64,000 nt of DNA from Ichthyophis bannanicus (taxonomy: Eukaryota > Chordata > Amphibia > Gymnophiona > Ichthyophiidae), in contig CM066032.1 in the NCBI GenBank assembly GCA_033557465.1, positions 1,315,481,758 to 1,315,545,757 on the forward strand, in the 5' to 3' direction. Both the position numbers and the translations under genes were made by a program. Shown here one piece after another: positions 56,630 to 64,000 of the stretch (position 1 is the first letter of the stretch; each line of letters opens with the position of its first letter). The notes below the pieces were generated by a model. That model did not search any database and was not told the origin of the DNA. It was given only the letters and a program-made list of their open reading frames with translations.

Positions 56630-56645
56630 GTGAGAACAGCTTTCT
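56630..56645. repeat. 16-bp target duplication (right) of the L1
   Basis: Second copy of GTGAGAACAGCTTTCT; V gene 3' flank resumes here (ATAAGTTCTGCAGG). Confidence 0.95.
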
Positions 56646-56884
56646 ATAAGTTCTGCAGGTAAGGAAAGATACATCTAGGACCATGTGTTTGAAAGTACAG
56701 TAGTATTTTTTTGTGTCTTGGTGAATGTGGTGTCTCATAAACTATGTAAATCTCTATAAAAGAAGCACATCCCATGAATAAGCTGTCAAAAGTAGGCATG
56801 TCCATTGAATTCCGTTTGATAAGAGGAGCCTAAAGAAGGTTTTCTCAGAGCAAGATTTAGGGCAGGTTTCTGCCTTTCACTGTT

Positions 56885-57182
56885 TATTTTTATTTATTTA
56901 GACAGTTTTTGTATACCACCTTATCCTTCAATCAAAGCGGTCACAACACAATTGGGGGATACATTTAACACGCGGGGATATGAGACACATACACTAATAC
57001 TTACAGGGAACATGGGCTATGGAGGGTTAAGTGGCTTGCCCAAGACCACAAGGAGCATCTATGGGACTAGAAACCCCAGTCCTTCCGGCCCAAGGTTGCT
57101 GTCCTCTTGTGGGATTTGAACCCCCGACCTTCCGGCCTGAAGTACCTTGCCCCAACCACTAGGCTACTCCTCCACTCCACTG
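56885..57182 (-). mobile_element. tRNA-derived SINE with L2 tail (minus strand)
   Basis: The minus strand reads GGAGGAGTAGCCTAGTGGTT, a GGTTCAAATCC-type B box, the second module, CTTGGGCAAGCCACTTAACC and a tail with AAATAAAAATAAA, as in the copy at 16584-16929. The tail region (GACCGCTTTGATTGAAGG...) differs from that copy and resembles the L2 tail at 31690-31743, so two SINE subfamilies may use different L2 partners. Confidence 0.78.
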
Positions 57183-57324
57183 TGACCATCTGAGACGTTT
57201 CCCTGATGCAAATGGTGGGATTGCGCCATCGAACCATAGATGCATGCTACGGACTACATCGGGAACTGGGAATTGGCGCAAGAGTTGAAATATGTTCTGA
57301 GCCCGACAACACACAAGTTGCTTC

Positions 57325-59200
57325 ATTTGTATATATATTATTATTATTATTATTACTAAGCATTTATAAAGCGCTGCAACATACGAAGCTCTGTACAAAC
57401 ATAAAAAGAGACAGTCCCTGCCCATTAGAGCTCACAATCTAGTCAAGACAAAATATGAAATAAATTAGATAATACAAATAACAATTAACAAGACAAGAAC
57501 AAATGTTTATGGAGAGAACAAGAAAGGACGAGTTAGAAACAAAAAGCAATAGTGAAGAAATGGGATTTAAATTTGGATTTGAAGATGGCCAGAGAGGAGG
57601 CTTGGTGGACAGAGACAGGTAGAGAATTCCAGGAAAAGGGTGCAGCCAGCTGAAAGGAGTGAAGTCTACAATTAGCAGTACGAGTAAGAGGCATAGATAA
57701 ACGAAGACAATTAGATGAGCGGAGTAGGCGAGAGGGGGTGTATGGAGAGATGAGGGATGAAAGGTAATGAGGGGCAGAAGAATGAATATATTTATAGGTT
57801 AGAAAGAGGAGTTTGAACTGGATACGGAAGCGGATGGGGAGCCAGTGAAGTGACACGAGAAGAGGAGTAATGTGTGAAAAACGAGACTGATAGAAAATCA
57901 GACGAGCTGCAGAATGTTGAATAGACTGGAGAGGAAAGAGGTGGTTAGCAGGGAGGCCAGCAAGGAGAAGGTTACAGTAATCAAGGCGGGAGGTGATTAA
58001 AGAGTGGACAATCAGTTTAGTAGTGTTATCAGAGAGAAAAGGGCAAATTTTGGAGATATTGTAAAGAAAGAAACAGCATGTTTTAGCAATGTTTTGGATT
58101 TGTAAAGAGAAGGAGAGAGATGAGTCAAAGATAACACCAAGGTTCCGTGCCAAAGAGACAGGAAGGATAACAGAGTTATCCACAGAGACTGAGAAAGGGA
58201 AAGGAGGAGGGGAGGCATTAGGGGGAAAGACAAGGAGTTCAGTTTTGGCCATGTTCAGTTTCAAGCAGCGGTAGGACATCCAGGAAGCAATGTCAGAGAG
58301 GCAGGCCGAAATCTTAGCTTGAATTTCAGGAGAGATAACAGGCGTAGAGAGGTAGATTTGAGAGTCGTCAGCATAGAGATGATAGTGAAAGCCATGGGAA
58401 GAGATAAGGACACCAAGGGATTGGGTATAGAGAGAGACGAGGAGCGGACCTAAGACAGAACCTTGAGGTACACCCACAGGTAAAGGGGTAGAAGAGGAGG
58501 AGGAGCCACCGAAGTACTCACTGAAAGAGCGGTGGGAGAGATAGGAGGAGAACAAAGAAAGTACAGAGCCTTTGAAACCGAGTGAAGACAAGGTGATAAG
58601 AAGAAGATTGTGGTCAATAGTGTCAAAGGCAGCAGAGAGATCCAGAAGAATGAGGACAGAATAAAAGCCTTTGGACTTAGCCAGAAACAAATCATTGGCG
58701 AATTTGGTAAGAGCAGTTTAGGTAGAATGTAGGGAACGGAAACCGGATTGTAAAGGATCTAGGAGGGCATGAGAGGAGAGGAAGTCGAGACAGCGGTGGT
58801 AGACAGCACGCTCAAGTAATTTAGAAATGAAGGGAAGGAGAGAGATGGGACGATAGTTAGAAGGACAGGAGGGATCGAGTGAGGATTTCTTGAGGAGGGG
58901 TGTGACAATAGCATGCTTGAAGTCAGAAGGGAAGGTAGCGGTGGAGAGCGATAGGTTGAGAATATGAGTGATGGAAGGGACGATAGTGGAAGAAATGGAG
59001 CTAAGGAGGTGGGTGGGCATAGGACCAGAAGGGCAGGTAGTCAGCTTAGAGGAAGAAAGGAGGAGTGTTGTTTCCTCATCAGAGACCAGAGGGAAAGAAG
59101 AAAGGGAAACAGAAGTAAGGGGGGAGAGTTGGGAAAAAGGGGGGGAAGAAGAGGTAGTAGTGAAATGGAGGGTGATATAGTGCTTATATGAACTTAATTG
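57325..59200 (-). mobile_element. L2 LINE, 5'-truncated, minus strand
   Basis: Its 3' end is the TAATAATAATAATAATA stretch at 57339-57357 and an AGCGCTTTATAAATGC word, the L2 tail also seen at 39165-39198. The coding part extends to about 59200. It was 5'-truncated on insertion. Confidence 0.88.
57533..59020 (-). pseudogene. L2 reverse transcriptase (single stop)
   Basis: A frame from 59020 to 58720 ([37 protein letters not shown]) and, after one in-frame TAA near 58719, a 385-residue frame to 57533 with [27 protein letters not shown], catalytic YADD, and the C-terminal [28 protein letters not shown] and [10 protein letters not shown] segments. All RT motifs are conserved. It is the best-preserved L2 RT in the window. 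Confidence 0.9.
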
Positions 59201-59631
59201 GAGATGCTGAAAGAAATGTTTAAGTCACTCTGGTTCCAGACTACTGCTGAGTGTGTATGAGAACCAGAGGCGCGCTCTTATTTTATAGTGGGTCCAGCAG
59301 AAATTTTCAGGCCTGATATTCAGTGGCATTAACACAGTTAATGCCGCTGAATATTCACAGCTGCCACCTCTACACACATGTCAGAAGCGTTCAGAATTGT
59401 GGTGGAGTGAAGGCGGCACTGCTCATTAACTGCGCAGCAGCTCAATATCGCCTTCCCGGTTAGCGATATATACAGTGAAGAGCAATGCAAGAAACCCTCC
59501 CTTAACTTTCACTGTGTATCGCTGACAGGGCAGTGCCTCAGTGTCGCTTCTGCCCGGTTAGTGCAGAGGGTTCACTCCAATACCACCTACACAAATGCCA
59601 TCTTGCCCCCCCCCCCTGTTATTTTCTTATA
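59201..59631. other. Unassigned repeat-like DNA with a small palindrome
   Basis: GATATTCAGTGGCATTAAC and GTTAATGCCGCTGAATATT (59315-59354) form a perfect-like inverted repeat. No gene recognised. Confidence 0.4.
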
Positions 59632-60955
59632 TGAGGTTTGACAAAAAAGAAACAAGACTGTGGCAGCCACGCCCATGACTCAATGCCAATTGGCTAATCG
59701 CTTATGTCACTGTGTTGTGGAACATCTCGCCACTATTCTGCTATAATATTTTTCATCTATCTCACTCTGTTTTTCTTTTTCAGGTTTTTTTGTAGCACAC
59801 TGCTCCATCGCTTTGTCACGCAACTGGAGGTGGCAGAAATATGGAGCAAAGAATCAACTTGAAATTTCTGACTAAGTTGGAGAAGTATCCAACTGAGTGT
59901 CTCCAATTTCTCCAAAAGGCTTATGGAGAAAATACAATGTCAAGGCCATGAGTCTTTGAGTGGCAAAAATGCTTCAATAATGGCTGCGAGGAGGTGGAGG
60001 ATAACCCCAAGTCAGGACCGCCTTCCACGACAAAGACGGCTGAAAACATTGACAGAGTGAACCAGCTGGTGCAGTATGATCACAGATTGATGTGTGGATG
60101 ACAGCTGAGGAGCTCAACCTGAACAGGGAGTCAGTGTGGACCATCTTGGTGCAGGAGCTGGAAATGGAGAAGGTGTGCTCCAAGATGGTGCCCAAGCTTT
60201 TAACGGATGACGAGAAGGAGCACCGTGTCAATGTTTGTTGAGACTTGCTAGAGAAGATCAGAGATCACAGTTCGTTGGCTGAGTCATCATAGGAGATGAG
60301 ACTTGGGTCTTCCAGTACGACCCTGAAAGCAAGAGAGAGAACTGGCAGTGGAAAACTCAACTGTCACCCAGACCCAAGAAGGCGCGCATGTCCAAATCAA
60401 GGACCAAGGTTATGCTGATCACATTCTTCGACCAGAATGGAGTGGTCCATCATGTTTGTCCCTGAGGGTCAGACATTCAACCAGCACTTCTACCAGCAGG
60501 TCTTCAATTGCCTCCATGACCTGATTCGAAGCAGCAGGCAGGCTCTGTGGAGAGACAAGTCATGGCTGCTCCACCACAACAATGCACCCATACACACTGA
60601 ACTCAGTGTGAGGCAGTTCTTGGCCAACAAGCAGATCACAGCTCTCGACCACCCTCCTTATTCCCCAGATCTCGCACCATGCAACTTCTGGCTTTTTCCC
60701 ATGCTGAAGACTGTGCTCAAAGGAACTCATTTTGCCTCTGTAGAAGAGATCAAGGGCACTGTGATGAGGGAGCTGAGGGACCTCAAGGAGGAGGACTTTA
60801 CCAAATGCTTCCGTGCATGGCAGAAGCAAATGCAGAAGTGCATTAACTCGGGGGGGGGGGGGGATTACTTTGAAGGTGACAATGCACAATTTCTCTGTAG
60901 ATTTTGTAATAAAACATTTATGGGACAGTCTTATTTCTTTTTTGTCACACCTACA
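59632..60955 (+). mobile_element. Mariner (Tc1/mariner) DNA transposon
   Basis: The ends are inverted repeats: left TGACAAAAAAGAAACAAGAC and the reverse complement of the right TGACAAAAAAGAAATAAGAC. A TA dinucleotide lies at each presumed border. It contains a mariner transposase remnant. Exact ends are uncertain by a few bases. Confidence 0.85.
59841..60920 (+). pseudogene. Mariner transposase remnant
   Basis: The start at 59841 (MEQRINLKFLTKLEK) is followed by a helix-turn-helix-type region and RVFEWQKCF, but a TGA at about 59950 (a C-to-T change at a CGA) interrupts it. Frames change several times before the C-terminal open frame (60437-61021). The catalytic DD(34)D core is damaged: the second aspartate region reads HHNNAPIH, where HHDNAPAH is typical. 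The third reads SPDLAPCN, where the third Asp follows PC in the family. A G-run near 60850 marks the CINSGGGGDYFEGDN end. Inactive. Confidence 0.88.
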
Positions 60956-62743
60956 TCACTCCAGAACAACTTGGACTGCCAGGAAGTGGATTTGCCTAAG
61001 TTGACATCCAACAGCCAATAAACAGTCTGAGAGGGGCATGATATGGTAACTGGTAACTGTGAAGTTTGCTTATTTGTCTTTCTTAAGATATTATTGTAGT
61101 CATGACGGCACTTGCAAGGCAAATCTGTGAAAGACCTCATCTTGATTTTAGTTCATGGTATGAGGAATATTTTCAAGCAGAACTGCAGTCATTTAACTAT
61201 CCAGAATAGCTGCCCCTACAGTGTTAGCTGAACTCCTATGCACTCCCAAAAGACAGCCCTCATTCTCTAATGGACACTTTGCTATTGCAAATGGATAATA
61301 ATTGTGTCTCTCTTTATAATCTGCCCTGGAAGTCAGATACATTATTATACTAGGGAGCTCTACTATACATTAATGTTGTCCACATGTGACATAAATAGTC
61401 TACATTTTTGCATTAATGTATTTATATCAGCTAAGGGTTTTTTTTCCTTCTTTCATTTGATGTCCACTATGCAGTTACATGATAGCATCAAGCTCCCTAA
61501 GTATTGTCACTTGCACTTCTTCCAGTTTCTACTCAATACTGCTGGCAATGCAAGATCTTTTTCCTTGATCTGGGGTGGCTATAGATGGAGAGTTTGCTGT
61601 AGCATGGGCACACTGTTGTTAGGCTTCCCTGCTTATTTTAGTGATTTAGTTACAGGGCTCCACTCCTAACCCACCCACTGCAACCGTAACACCCTTAGCG
61701 CTGAAATCCAGCCGCACTGTCATGGCTATGTGTCACTGTACGCCAAACACACACTTTTAGTACATGCTAGACCCATGCTGACAGCAAGTGCCCTTTAGTA
61801 AAAGGACCCATATGTACTTGTTAATTATTTTTAACACAATTTTCTAGCTCCCTTTTTCTCCGTAGGTCCCTAATATAAATTTGTATCTTTTAATGTTAAG
61901 ACATTTAAAAATTCCATTTAAAAAAAAATCCTCAGTTATATGAAAAAACATGCAAGTAAATGCAGATGATATTTTTTTTCCAGGGAGCACATTTAATCCA
62001 CAAAATATCTTTAAGACAATCAAACAAATAGTATGTTGTTGGTAGTTTCTCTCTGGCCTGTGGCAAAAGATCAGAGTAATAGGGGTGTGCATTCAATGCA
62101 GTTCATTTGGTTTGCTTGGCAGGGCTGCTTTTCTCTATGGGCAAAAGGGGCAGCTGTCCCGGGCTCCTACACAATGGGAGCCCATCTGGGGAAATGTAGC
62201 TCCAAGGTTACCAGTCCAATTTTTCTGCCAGTCCATCCTTTCTTCTCTTGAGGCCGAACCATGGGATTTAATTGTGCTGTAATCATCAAGCATAAAACAA
62301 ACAAACCCCCAAACCAGCAGTCAGTTCAAGTCATCACCATGCCTCTAAGCTGCACTTTGCAGAGCAGGTCCGGTCCGATACCACTGTAGCAAAAGAGGAA
62401 CACGCATGTGCGGGGCCAGCACGGAGCACGTGGTGGGCAGGGCATGCTGCATCTGCATCTGCACAGTGGGTTTGGGCATTTGGGTAAGGCTGCACCAGGC
62501 GTTTAACAGGCCTAGCTGGGGAAGTGGCAAAGCCACAACCAACATCGGTGAGACAAAGACCTGGCATTGAATATCCGGGGTTAAAGGTTGGTGGTAATGG
62601 CTGTGAGTCATAGCAGCGCATAGCCGTCCCAGAAGAACATCAGCCCCTACATTTCCATTTTGCTCCAAAAGGCAGGAGGTTAGGAGATGCTTAACTTATG
62701 TGTAGCATGATATATTTGCATTTAGTTCAAACCTTTCCAGTAG
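60956..62743. other. Intergenic DNA without recognised genes
   Basis: AT-rich. Near 61780-61812 the sequence TTTAGTAAAAGGACCCA resembles the end of Harbinger-type MITEs but I could not find its partner. Confidence 0.35.
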
Positions 62744-62942
62744 TAGTTCAAGGTCAGTTGCCACCAGATACAGGAGGTATTTCTCTGTCCCCAGAGGGCT
62801 TACAATCTAAGTTTGCAAATGAGGCAGTAGAGAGATAAGTGACTTACCGAAGGCCACAGCAAGCGCCAGAAGGATTCAACCCCTTTTCTCCTTTACCAGG
62901 CACCATTGCTCTAGCCACTTGATTACTCCTCAACTCTATTAA
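62744..62942 (-). mobile_element. Degenerate tRNA-derived SINE fragment
   Basis: Minus-strand reading shows AGTAATCAAGTGGCTAGAGC, GGTTGAATCC (degenerate B box), a CTGTGGCCTTCGGTAAGTCA core and a tail with GGGGACAGAGAAATACCTCC. The order is that of the SINEs at 16584 and 56885 but sequence is more diverged. Confidence 0.65.
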
Positions 62943-63842
62943 TGGCTTATTTTCACCTGCAGAAAACTGGGGGAACAATGGGGACCAATCCCCAAAATTT
63001 TCCCAATGGCCCCATAAATGGTTAAAGCAATCCTATGTTTGGGCACCCAAATATGAAAAGTGTACACAGCACAGATGCATACTGTACCTGAATGTAACTC
63101 GTCTTGATCTCCTCCTGGAAATGCCTGAACTAAATACTAAAATTAATTAAAACAAAAATAAAAAATGTAGTTTCTAGCCAAGCTCCAACGTATAATAATG
63201 TCCTTGACTACCACTGCAAATTGCTTGTATGCCTGAATACCTATGAATTTATGTGCTACAGTCAGTTGTGTGCGCTTTAAGTTCAATCATGCATACAATA
63301 TGTGTGCAAAAAAACAAATAGGTCAAAGATGAAAAAATGCCTGAAAATAAGTAAAATTTAATTCTGAGCATAAGCCAAACTTTTATTTATCCCCCTACAG
63401 AGTAGATGTGCTTTACCGAAGATTCTTATACAATAAATCCCAGCAATCTGATTATGAATATAGAATTCATAATACGTACAAGTAAATTTGTATTTTGTTT
63501 ACAGGTTTTAGTTTCATTTTATAAGAATTTTCATTTCAAAGCAATTTTGTTAATTAAGAAGATAGCCGTGGCTACTGCTGAAAGAGAAAGCATGGCTGAA
63601 AAATTACTAGAGGTTTCAGACAAATAAAAAACAGTCAGAGGCTGGTCTTAAACTATTAAAAGGGACACATTTTTCAGATAAGCTATCAACATACCTCGGT
63701 GGGAGGTGGAAGGGGTCTGGCACTAGCAAACATTGTTATATTGCTGGTGATTTTCATTCCTGTTTCCTTATTGGTTCAAAGACTGTCTAGTCTGGAGTTT
63801 TATGTAAATGCTAACTGGATATTTTGCCTTGAGAATCTATTG
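62943..63842. other. Intergenic AT-rich DNA
   Basis: A 73-residue frame (63406-63627) has no recognised domain; nothing else seen. Confidence 0.3.
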
Positions 63843-64000
63843 ATTCTTGCTGTAGAGATTTACTCCAAAGATTTTTTTTTTGTATCTTCTTGTGCCAGAA
63901 GTTTTGTCTCTGACAGTAAACTTAGACATTATTTCACAGAATTTCTGGCATAAGAACATGACAAAAGAAAAATCTTTGGAGTAAATCTCTAGAGCAGGAT
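63843..64000. repeat. Palindrome at the window edge
   Basis: TAGAGATTTACTCCAAAGAT (63853-63872) pairs with ATCTTTGGAGTAAATCTCTA, starting near 63971. Inner parts pair too (CTTGTGCCAGAAGTTTT and AATTTCTGGCATAAG). Total length is at least 158 bp; the right arm reaches the last bases of the window. Confidence 0.8.

Noticed and set aside
63406..63627. 73-residue frame preceded by a splice-acceptor-like TTTGTTTACAG
   Set aside because: No recognisable domain and no neighbouring exon; could be chance in AT-rich DNA.

Overview
This is a 64 kb piece of a large, repeat-filled vertebrate genome. A tetrapod, most likely an amphibian, fits best: it combines one immunoglobulin kappa-type V gene carrying a 12-bp-spacer recombination signal with L2, CR1 and L1 LINEs, a tyrosine-recombinase (DIRS) retrotransposon, hAT, mariner and Harbinger-like DNA transposons and gammaretrovirus-like proviruses. 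A caecilian is plausible, but that is inference. I see no bacterial or phage genes. One 500-N gap (39768-40267) and indel-rich tandem repeats show this is a draft long-read type assembly.

Region 1 (1-23570) is a stack of retroviral insertions. The 3' end of one provirus (plus strand, 1-824) ends inside the 3' LTR of a related provirus on the minus strand (825-23570). The minus provirus has env, pol, pro, gag, a leader, a primer-binding site resembling the tRNA-Gly type and a 5' LTR. Three later insertions swell it from about 9 kb to about 22.7 kb: a CR1 in env, an L2 in pro-pol with a 6-bp target duplication, and an 8.2 kb Harbinger-like element in capsid with a TAA duplication. The Harbinger-like element itself holds an L2, a SINE inside that L2, and a 544-bp foldback hAT with its own 8-bp duplication.

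Region 2 (23571-31430) is mostly a 5.3 kb, 34-bp-period minisatellite, followed by about 1.5 kb with one unexplained ORF-like stretch. Region 3 (31430-39195) is an L2 tail, then a long degenerate L2 interrupted by a 2.4 kb hAT and by a second L2.

Region 4 (39490-48680) is a minus-strand DIRS element with inverted terminal repeats, holding the assembly gap, and then a 3.7 kb hAT of the same family as the one in region 3. Region 5 (48681-51500) holds CR1 fragments, an L2 tail and CA-rich microsatellites.

Region 6 (51529-52226) is the only recognisable host gene: a two-exon V-kappa segment with octamer-like element, TATA box, leader, splice sites, intact V exon and 12-RSS. A minus-strand L1 with a 16-bp target duplication sits 157 bp downstream; its ORF2 front half has been replaced by the 5' end of a DIRS element. 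Region 7 (56646-64000) contains SINEs, a minus-strand L2, a dead mariner, AT-rich sequence without recognised genes, and a palindrome cut by the window edge.

The genes do not form an operon or pathway. The biology here is a nested insertion history around, and physically close to, a germline antigen-receptor V segment.
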